From Nocardioides sp. (lineage in GTDB: Bacteria; Actinomycetota; Actinomycetes; Propionibacteriales; Nocardioidaceae), in the NCBI RefSeq assembly GCF_030150155.1, contig NZ_JASLGR010000041.1, forward strand, positions 1 through 51,326: 51,326 nt of DNA. Direction: 5' to 3'. Within the stretch, counting starts at the first letter, position 1, and each line of letters starts with the position of its first letter. The notes beneath the pieces are model-generated. The model saw only the letters and a list, made by a program, of their open reading frames with translations, was not told the origin of the DNA and searched no databases. This document shows, one piece after another, positions 31,962 to 39,413 of this stretch. The position numbers and the translations under genes were made by a program.

Positions 31962-32528
31962 ATGGCTACCACCAACGACCTCAAGAACGGCATGGTTCTC
32001 AACATCGACGGCGGCCTTTGGGCGGTCGTTGAGTTCCAGCACGTGAAGCCGGGCAAGGGCCCCGCGTTCGTGCGGACCAAGCTGAAGAACGTCGAGTCGG
32101 GCAAGAACGTCGACAAGACCTTCAACGCCGGCACCAAGGTCGAGACCGCCACGGTCGACCGCCGCTCGTACCAGTACCTGTACAACGACGGTCACTCCTA
32201 CGTCTTCATGGACACCGACACCTTCGACCAGATCGAGGTCGCTCCGGAGCTGGTCGGCGACGCCGCCAACTACCTCCTGGAGAACCAGGACGTCATCGTG
32301 GCCACGAACGAGGGCCGCGTGCTCTTCATCGAGCTCCCGGCCTCCGTCGAGCTGATCGTGACCTACACCGAGCCCGGCGTCGTCGGCGACTCGGCCACCG
32401 GTCGCACCAAGCCGGCCACGCTTGAGACCGGCCACGAGATCCAGGTCCCGCTCTTCATCGAGCAGGGCGAGAAGATCAAGGTCGACACCCGCGACGGTGG
32501 CGCCTACCTCTCCCGCGTCAAGAACTGA
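31962..32528 (+). CDS. efp: Translation elongation factor P
   Basis: A 188-aa three-domain EF-P that rescues ribosomes stalled at polyproline. The tip loop is KPGKGPAF with Lys32 flanked by a palindromic Pro-Gly pattern, the actinobacterial type reported to work without lysine modification. The C-terminal signature is VGDSATGRTKPATLETG. A longer frame extends upstream, but ATG 31962 matches the conserved N-terminus (MATTNDLKNGMVL) and follows the -10 box. pepQ, often found upstream of efp, is absent here. Confidence 0.97.
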   Translation: MATTNDLKNGMVLNIDGGLWAVVEFQHVKPGKGPAFVRTKLKNVESGKNVDKTFNAGTKVETATVDRRSYQYLYNDGHSYVFMDTDTFDQIEVAPELVGDAANYLLENQDVIVATNEGRVLFIELPASVELIVTYTEPGVVGDSATGRTKPATLETGHEIQVPLFIEQGEKIKVDTRDGGAYLSRVKN

Positions 32529-32545
32529 CGGAGCCTGACGAACCC

Positions 32546-32971
32546 GTGAGTGCTCCTGCAGGACAGCCCACCGCGCGCACCAAGGCGCGCAAGCGGGCCC
32601 TCGACCTTCTCTTCGCCGCCGAGCAGCGGGGGATCAGCCCGGTCCAGCTCCTGGACGAGGCGATCGCCGAGGGCGAGGGTCCGACGAACGCCTACACCTC
32701 CACCCTGGTCCGCGGCGTCGTCGCGGAGCAGGAGCGGATCGACGACCTGCTCGCCTCCTACTCGACCGACTGGTCGCTGGAGCGGATGCCGGCCGTGGAC
32801 CGCAACGTCCTGCGTCTGGGCGTGTGGGAGATCCTGCACGCCGAGGACGTCCCGGGACACGTCGCGATCAGTGAGGCCATGCAGCTGGTGCGCGACCTCT
32901 CCACCGATGACTCGCCGGTCTTCGTCAACGGCGTCCTCGGTGCGATCGATCGCGACCGCGACAACCTCTGA
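32546..32971 (+). CDS. nusB: Transcription antitermination factor NusB
   Basis: A 141-aa all-helical NusB. It begins TARTKARKRALDLLFAAEQRG (shown here in part), the RNA-binding Arg-rich helix, and has LVRGVVAEQERIDDLL, VDRNVLRLGVWEIL and DSPVFVNGVLGAIDRD. With NusE it forms the rRNA antitermination complex. The start is GTG at 32546, 17 nt after efp, the standard actinobacterial neighbour. Confidence 0.95.
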   Translation: MSAPAGQPTARTKARKRALDLLFAAEQRGISPVQLLDEAIAEGEGPTNAYTSTLVRGVVAEQERIDDLLASYSTDWSLERMPAVDRNVLRLGVWEILHAEDVPGHVAISEAMQLVRDLSTDDSPVFVNGVLGAIDRDRDNL

Positions 32972-32992
32972 GCCGACGGCTCCCTCGCCGGC

Positions 32993-33010
32993 CCTGGTCC
33001 GATGACCAGG
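32993..33010 (+). terminator. Weak hairpin after nusB
   Basis: CCTGGTC (32993-32999) pairs with GACCAGG (33004-33010) around CGAT. The 7-bp stem is 21 nt past the nusB stop; it may end the efp-nusB message. Confidence 0.45.
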
Positions 33011-33017
33011 CCTGGGC

Positions 33018-33023
33018 CATGCT
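33018..33023 (+). promoter_or_regulatory. Possible -10 box before the oxidoreductase gene
   Basis: CATGCT ends 6 nt before ATG 33030, the spacing seen at leaderless genes here, but the first base departs from TANNNT. GGAGG at 33024-33028 is too close to the ATG to be a normal ribosome binding site. Confidence 0.3.
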
Positions 33024-33029
33024 GGAGGC

Positions 33030-34391
33030 ATGACTCGGGTTGATCTGATCGTCATCGGAACAGGTCCCGGCGGGGAGAGCCTCGCCAACCACGCCGCGCG
33101 CGCCGGGCTGAGCGTGGTGGCCGTCGACAAGCATCTGGTCGGCGGTGAGTGCCCCTACTACGGCTGCATCCCGTCGAAGATGATGCTGCGCGGCGCGCAC
33201 GCACTGGCCGACGCCGCGCGGCTCCCCGCCATCGGCGGCGAGGCCAGCATCAGGCCGGCCTGGTCCCGGGTGGCGCACCGGATCCGTTCGGAGGCCACCG
33301 ACGACTGGGACGACACCGTCGCCGTCGACCGGCTCCGTGACGCCGGTGTCACCGTGCACCACGGCACCGGTCGGCTGACCGGTCCGGGGCAGGTCAGCGT
33401 CGAGACCGCCGAGGGCGAGACCCTCACCTACGAGGCAGCCCGCGGGGTGGTGCTCAACCCCGGCACCCGTCCTGCCGTGCCGCCGATCCCGGGCCTGGCG
33501 CAGACGCCGTACTGGACCAACCGGGAGGCGGTCGCGGCCGAGTCCGTCCCGGCCCATCTGATCGTGCTGGGCGGGGGCCCGATCGGGTGCGAGATGGCGC
33601 AGGCCTTCGCCCGCTTCGGCTCTCGAGTCACGATCGTCGAGGCGGCCGAGCGGCTGATCAGCCACGACGAGCCGGAGGCGGCGGCAGTGCTGCGCGACGC
33701 CCTGGTCGCCGACGGCATCCGTGTCCTCACCGGGGTCAGTGCCACCGGCGTGGAGTTCGACGAGGGCACCTTCTGGCTCACCCTGGACACCGACGAGCGG
33801 ATCAGTGCCGAACGGCTCCTGGTCGCCGTCGGCCGGACCTCCAACCTCGACGGCGTCGGGCTCGACAGCGTCGGCCTGGACCCGCGCGCCCTGCACGTCG
33901 ACGACCGGATGCGTGCCGCCGACGGGCTCTGGGTGATCGGCGACGTCGTCGGGGCGGGCGCCTACACCCACCTGTCGATGTACCAGTCCGACGTCGCCCT
34001 GCACGACCTCCTGGGCCAGGAGTGGCACGCCGCCGACTACCGCGCGGTGCCGCACGTGACCTTCACCGACCCCGAGGTCGCCGGCGTCGGGATGACCGAG
34101 GCCGAGGCCCGCGAGGCGGGGATCGACGTCGTGGTCGGCAGCACGGACCTCGGAGCGTCCTCGCGAGCCTTCACCCACGGCCCGGGGGCCGCCGGCGTGG
34201 TCAAGATCGTCGCCGAGCGGGGCACCAGCACGGTGGTGGGGGCGAGCGTGGCCGGACCGGCCGGGGGAGAGATCGTCTCGATGCTGGTCCTGGCCGTGCA
34301 CGCCCGGGTGCCGGTCGCGACCCTGCGGTCGATGATCTATGCCTACCCGACGTTCCACCGGGCCGTGGAGTCGGCGCTGCCCGAGCTCTAG
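33030..34391 (+). CDS. FAD/NAD(P)-dependent disulfide-type oxidoreductase
   Basis: A 453-aa flavoprotein of the dihydrolipoamide dehydrogenase / mercuric reductase superfamily. The FAD loop is IGTGPGGESLA (residues 9-19), the redox-active disulfide is Cys41 and Cys46 in GGECPYYGCIPSK, the NAD(P) loop is LGGGPIGCEMAQAF, and WVIGDVVGAGAYTHL is the second FAD contact. The C-terminal dimer domain ends YAYPTFHRAVESAL, where lipoamide dehydrogenases have the catalytic His of HAHPT; Tyr is found instead, as in MerA-like members. No lipoyl or mercury genes lie nearby, so the substrate is unknown. It is convergent with the VOC gene, 7 nt away. Confidence 0.85.
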   Translation: MTRVDLIVIGTGPGGESLANHAARAGLSVVAVDKHLVGGECPYYGCIPSKMMLRGAHALADAARLPAIGGEASIRPAWSRVAHRIRSEATDDWDDTVAVDRLRDAGVTVHHGTGRLTGPGQVSVETAEGETLTYEAARGVVLNPGTRPAVPPIPGLAQTPYWTNREAVAAESVPAHLIVLGGGPIGCEMAQAFARFGSRVTIVEAAERLISHDEPEAAAVLRDALVADGIRVLTGVSATGVEFDEGTFWLTLDTDERISAERLLVAVGRTSNLDGVGLDSVGLDPRALHVDDRMRAADGLWVIGDVVGAGAYTHLSMYQSDVALHDLLGQEWHAADYRAVPHVTFTDPEVAGVGMTEAEAREAGIDVVVGSTDLGASSRAFTHGPGAAGVVKIVAERGTSTVVGASVAGPAGGEIVSMLVLAVHARVPVATLRSMIYAYPTFHRAVESALPEL

Positions 34392-34398
34392 TTGGGCT

Positions 34399-34875
34399 CT
34401 AGCTGCGCCCGTCGGCGGCCGCCTCCAGGTCGGCGACCACGATCCGGCGCATCTGCATCATCGCCGCGCTGGCGCGGCCGCTGCGCTCGGGGTCGGGGTC
34501 GCCGAGCAGCTCGCCCAGCCGGGTCGGGACGATCTGCCACGACAGCCCCCACGGGTCGACCAGCCAGCCGCACTGGCTCTCCTGGCCCCCGTCGGCGGTG
34601 AGGGCGTCCCAGTAGCGGTCCACCTCGGCCTGGTCGGCGCAGCTCACCGAGAGCGACACCGACGGGTTGAGGCTGAACTCCACCGGAGCGCCGATCACCC
34701 GGTACGGCGTCCCGGCGAGCGTGACCTCGGCCAGCACCGTCTCGCCTCCGGGCGGACCGACGCGCTGCGAGGAGGTCACCGACGACCCCGGGATCAGGTC
34801 GGCGTAGAAGGCGAGCGCCTTCTCGACCTCGTCGGCGGGGTGGGAGAGCCACAGGCACGTGGTGATGTCGGTCAT
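34399..34875 (-). CDS. VOC-family protein (PhnB-like glyoxalase fold)
   Basis: A 158-aa vicinal-oxygen-chelate protein of the PhnB / 3-demethylubiquinone-methyltransferase-like subgroup. Typical segments are TCLWLSHPADEVEKALAFYADLIPGS-like opening (starting TTCLWL), VIGAPVEFSLNPSVSLSV, and CGWLVDPWGLSWQIVP. Its biochemical role is unknown; relatives include resistance proteins and uncharacterised enzymes. ATG at 34875 has a minus-strand GGGAGG about 15 nt upstream and TGGAG close to the ATG. It is divergent from pyrR. Confidence 0.85.
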   Translation of the reverse strand: MTDITTCLWLSHPADEVEKALAFYADLIPGSSVTSSQRVGPPGGETVLAEVTLAGTPYRVIGAPVEFSLNPSVSLSVSCADQAEVDRYWDALTADGGQESQCGWLVDPWGLSWQIVPTRLGELLGDPDPERSGRASAAMMQMRRIVVADLEAAADGRS

Positions 34876-34905
34876 GGCTCCAGGTTCGTCCCTCCCGGTC
34901 GCGAC

Positions 34906-34915
34906 ACGCTAGCGT
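34906..34915. promoter_or_regulatory. Palindromic -10 serving pyrR and the VOC gene
   Basis: ACGCTAGCGT (34906-34915) is a perfect palindrome and places TAGCGT, a TANNNT -10 hexamer, on both strands: 34910-34915 for pyrR and 34911-34906 for the VOC gene. The predicted plus-strand start is near 34922, just ahead of the PyrR-binding hairpin. Confidence 0.5.
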
Positions 34916-34930
34916 TGGGGCGAATCCGAT

Positions 34931-34965
34931 CCCTTTAACGAGCCGTCCCGTGAGGCGGAGAAGGG
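34931..34965 (+). promoter_or_regulatory. PyrR-binding RNA hairpin in the pyrR leader
   Basis: The leader folds as a lower stem CCCTT (34931-34935) with AAGGG (34961-34965), an internal loop, and an upper stem CCGTC (34943-34947) with GGCGG (34954-34958) closing hexaloop CCGTGA. This matches the PyrR recognition pattern UCCNGNGAGG. The AAGGG arm of the lower stem is also the ribosome binding site for ATG 34974, 8 nt on. PyrR bound with UMP should stabilise the hairpin and repress translation, as shown for mycobacterial PyrR. There is no downstream terminator, which argues against attenuation. Confidence 0.85.
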
Positions 34966-34973
34966 TGGCGAGC

Positions 34974-35555
34974 ATGACTGCTCAGCCCGTTGGCCTGCCC
35001 CCAGGCCGTGTCGTTCTCGACGCCGATGACATCGTCCGGGCGCTGACCCGGATCTCGCACGAGATCCTGGAGCGCAACAAGGGTGCCGACGGTCTGATCC
35101 TGCTGGGGCTGCACACCCGCGGCGTCCCGCTGGCTCGCCGCCTAGCCGCCCGGATCGGCGAGGTCGAGGGCACCCGAGTCGAGGTCGGCGAGCTCGACGT
35201 CACGATGTACCGCGACGACCTGCGCCGCCAGCCCACCCGCACCCCGCACAAGACCGTGCTGCCCGCGGGCGGCATCGACGGCAAGACCGTCGTCCTGGTC
35301 GATGACGTGCTCTACAGCGGCCGGACGATCAGAGCGGCCCTGGACGCGCTCTCCGATCTGGGCCGTCCCTCCGCGGTCCGGCTGGCGGTCCTGGTCGACC
35401 GCGGCCACCGCGAGCTGCCGATCCGCGCCGACTACGTCGGCAAGAACCTGCCCACCGCGCGCGCTGAGAAGGTGCGGGTCCGCCTGGCCGGCCCCGATGA
35501 CCTCGACGAGGTCCGGATCGTCGACGGACCGCTGACCTCGGAGGACCTGGCGTGA
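34974..35555 (+). CDS. pyrR: Bifunctional pyr operon regulator / uracil phosphoribosyltransferase PyrR
   Basis: A 193-aa PRTase-fold RNA-binding regulator. It shows DADDIVRALTRISHEILERN, GLHTRGVPLARRLA and the PRPP loop VVLVDDVLYSGRTIRAAL. PyrR senses UMP/UTP and binds leader RNA; two such sites are in this window, one directly before this gene and one before carA. ATG 34974 lies behind the hairpin-embedded AAGGG; a GTG at 34950 would be inside the hairpin and is rejected. GTGA overlap with pyrB. Confidence 0.95.
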   Translation: MTAQPVGLPPGRVVLDADDIVRALTRISHEILERNKGADGLILLGLHTRGVPLARRLAARIGEVEGTRVEVGELDVTMYRDDLRRQPTRTPHKTVLPAGGIDGKTVVLVDDVLYSGRTIRAALDALSDLGRPSAVRLAVLVDRGHRELPIRADYVGKNLPTARAEKVRVRLAGPDDLDEVRIVDGPLTSEDLA

Positions 35556-36481
35556 AGAAGCACCTGCTCTCGATCGACGACGTGACGGTCGACGACATTC
35601 ACCAGCTCTTCGAGACCGCCGCCGAGATGCACGACGTGCAGCACCGGCAGGTCAAGAAGCTCCCGGCCCTGCGCGGCCGGACCGTGATCAACCTCTTCTT
35701 CGAGGACTCCACCCGGACCCGGTCCTCCTTCGAGATCGCCGGGAAGTGGCTCTCGGCCGACGTGATCAACCTGTCGGCGAAGGGCTCCTCGGCCTCCAAG
35801 GGCGAGAGCCTGCGCGACACGGTCCGCACGGTGACCGCGATGGGCATCGACGGTCTGGTGATGCGGCACAGCGCCTCGGGCGCCGCGCAGCAGGTCGCCG
35901 GCTGGCTCGACATCCCGGTGATCAACGCCGGTGACGGCACCCACGAGCACCCCACCCAGGCGCTGCTGGACGGCTACACCCTGACCCGGCGGCTGGGGTC
36001 GCTGGAGGGCAAGCACGTCGTCATCGTCGGCGACCTGACCCACAGCCGGGTCTTCCGCTCCAACGTGAAGTCGCTGACCAAGCTCGGCGCCCGCGTCACC
36101 GCGGTGGCACCACCGACGCTGATGCCGACGGCGCCGGGGGAGTGGGCCGAGCCGTACGCGACGTCGTACACGCTCGACGACGTCCTTCCCGACGCCGACG
36201 CGGTGATGATGCTGCGCGTGCAGAAGGAGCGGATGAGCGGTGGCTTCTTCCCCTCGGCGCGGGAGTACACCATCGGCTACGGGCTGACCCGCCCGCGCCT
36301 GGGCCTGCTCAAGCCGGGCACCCCGATCCTGCACCCGGGCCCGATGAACCGTGGCCTGGAGATCTCGTCCGAGGCCGCCGACGCGGTCGACTCGGCCGTC
36401 CTCGACCAGGTCTCGGCCGGGGTCGCGGTGCGGATGGCCGTGCTCTATCACCTGCTTGCTGGAGAGGAATCCGTCGCATGA
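35552..36481 (+). CDS. pyrB: Aspartate carbamoyltransferase catalytic subunit
   Basis: A 309-aa enzyme joining carbamoyl phosphate to aspartate. The carbamoyl-phosphate motif STRTR is in FFEDSTRTRSSFEIAGKWL, and SASKGESLRDT carries the mobile-loop Ser/Lys. HPTQALLDGYTL, MMLRVQKERM and HPGPMNRGLEI complete the signature. No pyrI regulatory subunit follows. GTG 35552 overlaps pyrR; the stop overlaps pyrC as ATGA. Confidence 0.96.
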   Translation: MKKHLLSIDDVTVDDIHQLFETAAEMHDVQHRQVKKLPALRGRTVINLFFEDSTRTRSSFEIAGKWLSADVINLSAKGSSASKGESLRDTVRTVTAMGIDGLVMRHSASGAAQQVAGWLDIPVINAGDGTHEHPTQALLDGYTLTRRLGSLEGKHVVIVGDLTHSRVFRSNVKSLTKLGARVTAVAPPTLMPTAPGEWAEPYATSYTLDDVLPDADAVMMLRVQKERMSGGFFPSAREYTIGYGLTRPRLGLLKPGTPILHPGPMNRGLEISSEAADAVDSAVLDQVSAGVAVRMAVLYHLLAGEESVA

Positions 36482-37758
36482 CGTCGCTGTTGATCAAGGG
36501 CGCCGCCCTGCTGGGTGGCGACGCCGCTGACGTGTACGTCGTCGACGGCACGATCGACCAGATCGGCACGGACCTGGCCCTCGAGGCCGACCGTGTCATC
36601 GAGGCCGACGGCCTGGTCCTGCTGCCCGGCCTGGTCGACCTGCACACCCACCTGCGCGAGCCGGGCCGGGAGGACGCCGAGACGGTGCAGTCCGGGTCGG
36701 CGGCAGCGGCCGCCGGCGGCTTCACCGCCGTGCTGGCGATGGCCAACACCAACCCGGTCACCGACACCGGCGAGAAGGCCGAGCACGTCCTCGACCTGGG
36801 CGAGAAGGTCGGCCTGGTCGACGTCCAGCCGGTCGGCGCGGTGACCAAGGGGCTGGCCGGTGAGGAGCTGGCCGAGCTCGGGCTGATGGCGCACTCCCGT
36901 GCCCAGGTCCGGGTCTTCTCCGACGACGGCAAGTGCGTCGGCGACGCCCGGGTGATGCGCCGGGCGCTGGAGTACGTCAAGGCCTTCGGTGGCGTCGTCT
37001 CCCAGCACTCCCAGGACCCCGCGCTGGCCCCGCACGGCGCCTGCTGCCACGAGGGTCCGGTCTCGGCACAGCTCGGCCTGCCTGGCTGGCCCGGCGTGGC
37101 CGAGGAGGTGATCGTGGCACGCGACGTGATGCTGGCGCGCCACACCGGCTCGCGGCTGCACGTGGCCCACGTCTCCACCGCCGGCTCGGTCGAGATCGTG
37201 CGCTGGGCCAAGGCCCAGGGGATCGACGTCACCGCCGAGGTGACCCCGCACCACCTGCTGCTCACCACCGACCTGCTGGTCGGCTACGACCCGGTGTTCA
37301 AGGTCAACCCGCCGCTGCGTCCGGTCGAGGACGTCGAGGCGCTGCGGGCCGCCCTGGCCGACGGCACCATCGACGCCGTGGCCACCGACCACGCGCCGCA
37401 CGCCCGCCAGGACAAGGACCACGCCTTCGTCGACGCGGCCTTCGGCATGCTCGGCCTGGAGACCGCCCTGCCCGTGGTCGCCACCGTGATGGTCGAGTCC
37501 GGGCTGCTGGACTGGGCCGGTGTGGCCCGGGTGATGTCGACCAACCCGGCCGCGATCGCGGGCCTGGAGGGCCAGGGCCGTCCGCTCGCGGTGGGGGAGC
37601 CCGCCAACCTCACCCTGGTCGACCCGGCCGCCGCCCAGGTCGTCGACCGCGACGAGAGCCTCTCGCTCTCGCGCAACAACCCGTGGCACGGGCGCTCGGT
37701 GAGCGCCAGCGTCAAGGCCACGTTCCTGCGAGGAGTCGCCACCTTCGATGCGCTCTGA
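36478..37758 (+). CDS. pyrC: Dihydroorotase
   Basis: A 426-aa zinc amidohydrolase closing carbamoyl aspartate to dihydroorotate. Metal ligands are in DLHTHLREPG, the following sheet has MANTNPVTD, His ligands occur in VSQHSQDP and HVAHVST, and the catalytic Asp is in VATDHAPHA. A longer upstream frame exists within pyrB, but ATG 36478 fits the family start and overlaps the pyrB stop. The last 11 nt overlap the GNAT gene. Confidence 0.95.
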   Translation: MTSLLIKGAALLGGDAADVYVVDGTIDQIGTDLALEADRVIEADGLVLLPGLVDLHTHLREPGREDAETVQSGSAAAAAGGFTAVLAMANTNPVTDTGEKAEHVLDLGEKVGLVDVQPVGAVTKGLAGEELAELGLMAHSRAQVRVFSDDGKCVGDARVMRRALEYVKAFGGVVSQHSQDPALAPHGACCHEGPVSAQLGLPGWPGVAEEVIVARDVMLARHTGSRLHVAHVSTAGSVEIVRWAKAQGIDVTAEVTPHHLLLTTDLLVGYDPVFKVNPPLRPVEDVEALRAALADGTIDAVATDHAPHARQDKDHAFVDAAFGMLGLETALPVVATVMVESGLLDWAGVARVMSTNPAAIAGLEGQGRPLAVGEPANLTLVDPAAAQVVDRDESLSLSRNNPWHGRSVSASVKATFLRGVATFDAL

Positions 37759-38785
37759 GCGCCTGCGCACCCAGCGCCTGAGCCTGCCGCTGTGGGATGC
37801 CCGCGACGTGGCCGCGATCCGCGGCCAGATCGCGCGCAGCCCGCACTGGCACCCGGAGTTCCCGCGCCCCGACGACGTCGCCGCGGCGACGCTGTGGCAC
37901 GAGGGTGACCCGTGGGGGCCGCGCTCGATCGTGCGGGGCGTGACGACGCTGGGCTCGATCGGCTTCTTCGGTCCGCCCGAGCCGGCGGCCGACGGGGTCG
38001 CCGAGGTCGAGGTCGGCTACGGGCTGGTGAGCCAGGCGCACGGGTACGGCTTCGCCACCGAGGCGTTGGCGGCGATGGTGGCGGCTGCCGAGGCCCTCGG
38101 CGTACGCGTCCGGGCGAGCGTCGAGGCGACCAACCAGGCCAGCGTCAGGGTGCTGGCCAAGGCCGGGTTCACCCAGCTGCGCGGTGCCAACGAGAACGGC
38201 GAGCTGGTGATGGTCAGGCCGTTGGCGCGCACCGGCGCCACGAGCGCACCCGCAGCACCGTCGGTCGGACCCCGGCTGAGCTTCGAGATCCGCTCCACCA
38301 CCGAGGACGACTGGCCCGCGCTGGCGGCCTTCCGGGTGGAGAACGCCACCGAGCACCCGATCTCCTACGGCGCGACGGTGGAGACGGTGCTGGAGTTCAC
38401 CGAGGACGACTGGCGGATGCGTGCGGCCCGCGGGGACCGCGAGGACGCGGCCTGCCTGGTGGCACTCCAGACCGGCACCGAGCGCTGGCTCGGCATGATG
38501 CAGTGCCAGCTCGGCGACGAGCACGGGACCACCCCGGTGCTGACCGGCGTCTACGTGACCAAGTCCTTCCGCGGCAAGCGGTACGGCGTCGCCGACCGGC
38601 TCCTGGAGCAGATCGTGGCCTGGGCGGGTGCCCACGGCCCCGAGCTACGGCTGTGGGTCTTCGAGGGCAGCGAGCCGGCGCTGCGGTTCTACCGCCGCCA
38701 CGGCTTCGCCCCCACCGGACGCACCCAGCCGCTCACCCTCGACCCGAGTCTGGGCGTGCTGCGGGAGCTGAGCCGCCGGCTCTAG
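37748..38785 (+). CDS. Tandem GNAT acetyltransferase in the pyr operon
   Basis: A 345-aa protein made of two GNAT domains. The first (about residues 1-160) is RimJ-like, with acetyl-CoA loop QAHGYGFATEAL and C-terminal NQASVRVLAKAGF. A short Thr/Ser/Ala/Pro linker leads to the second (about 175-345), with VTKSFRGKRYGVADRLL and GSEPALRFYRRHGFAPTG. Both acetyl-CoA loops look intact. The substrate is unknown. It overlaps pyrC by 11 nt, so it is co-translated with pyrimidine enzymes. Its stop shares the tetranucleotide CTAG with the stop of the convergent DUF1697 gene. Confidence 0.88.
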   Translation: MRSERLRTQRLSLPLWDARDVAAIRGQIARSPHWHPEFPRPDDVAAATLWHEGDPWGPRSIVRGVTTLGSIGFFGPPEPAADGVAEVEVGYGLVSQAHGYGFATEALAAMVAAAEALGVRVRASVEATNQASVRVLAKAGFTQLRGANENGELVMVRPLARTGATSAPAAPSVGPRLSFEIRSTTEDDWPALAAFRVENATEHPISYGATVETVLEFTEDDWRMRAARGDREDAACLVALQTGTERWLGMMQCQLGDEHGTTPVLTGVYVTKSFRGKRYGVADRLLEQIVAWAGAHGPELRLWVFEGSEPALRFYRRHGFAPTGRTQPLTLDPSLGVLRELSRRL

Positions 38786-39315
38786 CCCGCCTGCATCCTG
38801 GTCAGGATCCGCTGCAGGGTCAGCGGCGTACGCGACGTGGTCTGCTTGCGGTAGGTCCTGTCCAGCCAGACCATCACGTCGGGCCCCTTGGTCGTGGTGG
38901 TGTCGTGCTGGGTGCACAGCGCCCCGTCGACGATGCCGACCACGGTGACCGCCGGGCTCTGCGGGATCGGCGGCACCTCGCGCAGGGGCGTGGCGAAGAA
39001 CGTCACCAGCTGGTAGGTCGCCTTGGAGTGCTCGACGTCGCCGAAGGGTCGCTGCTCCAGCAGGTGGGCGATCTGCTCGGCCGACCTGACGATGGTCAGG
39101 GCACTGAAGCCGCGCTGCTCGGGCCAGGCCGCGGTGATCTGCTCCCCGAGCGCGTCGGGGTCGGTCTGGTCGCTGGAGAAGATCACGTTGCCGCTGCTGA
39201 TCACCGAGCGGACGTCACCGAAGCCGAGGTCGGTGTGCACGCCGCGCAGCGACTCGTTGGACTTCTTCGGGTCGCCGGGTCCGATGCCCCGGATGAGGGA
39301 GACGTAGGTCGTCAC
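38782..39315 (-). CDS. DUF1697 family protein
   Basis: A 177-aa DUF1697 protein of unknown function. The family opening is present (TTYVSLIRGIGPGD, LRGVHTDLGFGDVRSVISSGNVIF), as is a central HLLEQRPFGDVE and the C-terminal RTYRKQTTSRTPLTLQRIL. The start is GTG at 39315, chosen because TACGCT lies 7 nt upstream and because conservation begins there; the frame continues upstream without a better start. This reverse-strand gene breaks the pyr cluster between pyrC/GNAT and carA. Confidence 0.88.
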   Translation of the reverse strand: MTTYVSLIRGIGPGDPKKSNESLRGVHTDLGFGDVRSVISSGNVIFSSDQTDPDALGEQITAAWPEQRGFSALTIVRSAEQIAHLLEQRPFGDVEHSKATYQLVTFFATPLREVPPIPQSPAVTVVGIVDGALCTQHDTTTTKGPDVMVWLDRTYRKQTTSRTPLTLQRILTRMQAG

Positions 39316-39322
39316 GTCCGCC

Positions 39323-39328
39323 AGCGTA
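39323..39328 (-). promoter_or_regulatory. -10 box for the leaderless DUF1697 gene
   Basis: On the minus strand TACGCT occupies 39328-39323, ending 7 nt before GTG 39315. It is the same hexamer as at ruvC and diverges from the carA -10 at 39356. Confidence 0.6.
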
Positions 39329-39355
39329 GATGACGGCCACGGGCACCCCCGCTGG

Positions 39356-39361
39356 TAAGGT
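39356..39361 (+). promoter_or_regulatory. -10 box for carA-carB-pyrD-pyrF
   Basis: TAAGGT predicts transcription from about 39368, producing a 54-nt leader that holds the second PyrR-binding hairpin. Its presence shows that the second half of the pyr cluster has its own promoter. Confidence 0.65.
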
Positions 39362-39378
39362 TCTGGATCGATCCGACA

Positions 39379-39413
39379 TCCTTTAAGAGGCCGTCCAGAG
39401 AGGCGGAGAAGGA
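39379..39413 (+). promoter_or_regulatory. PyrR-binding RNA hairpin in the carA leader
   Basis: Lower stem TCCTT (39379-39383) pairs with AAGGA (39409-39413), and upper stem CCGTC (39391-39395) pairs with GGCGG (39402-39406) around hexaloop CAGAGA. The loop is identical to the Bacillus PyrR-binding loop as I recall it and fits UCCNGNGAGG. AAGGAGG (39409-39415) is the ribosome binding site for GTG 39422 and overlaps the lower stem, so PyrR binding should block translation of carA. It is a second, independent copy of the element before pyrR. Confidence 0.88.
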
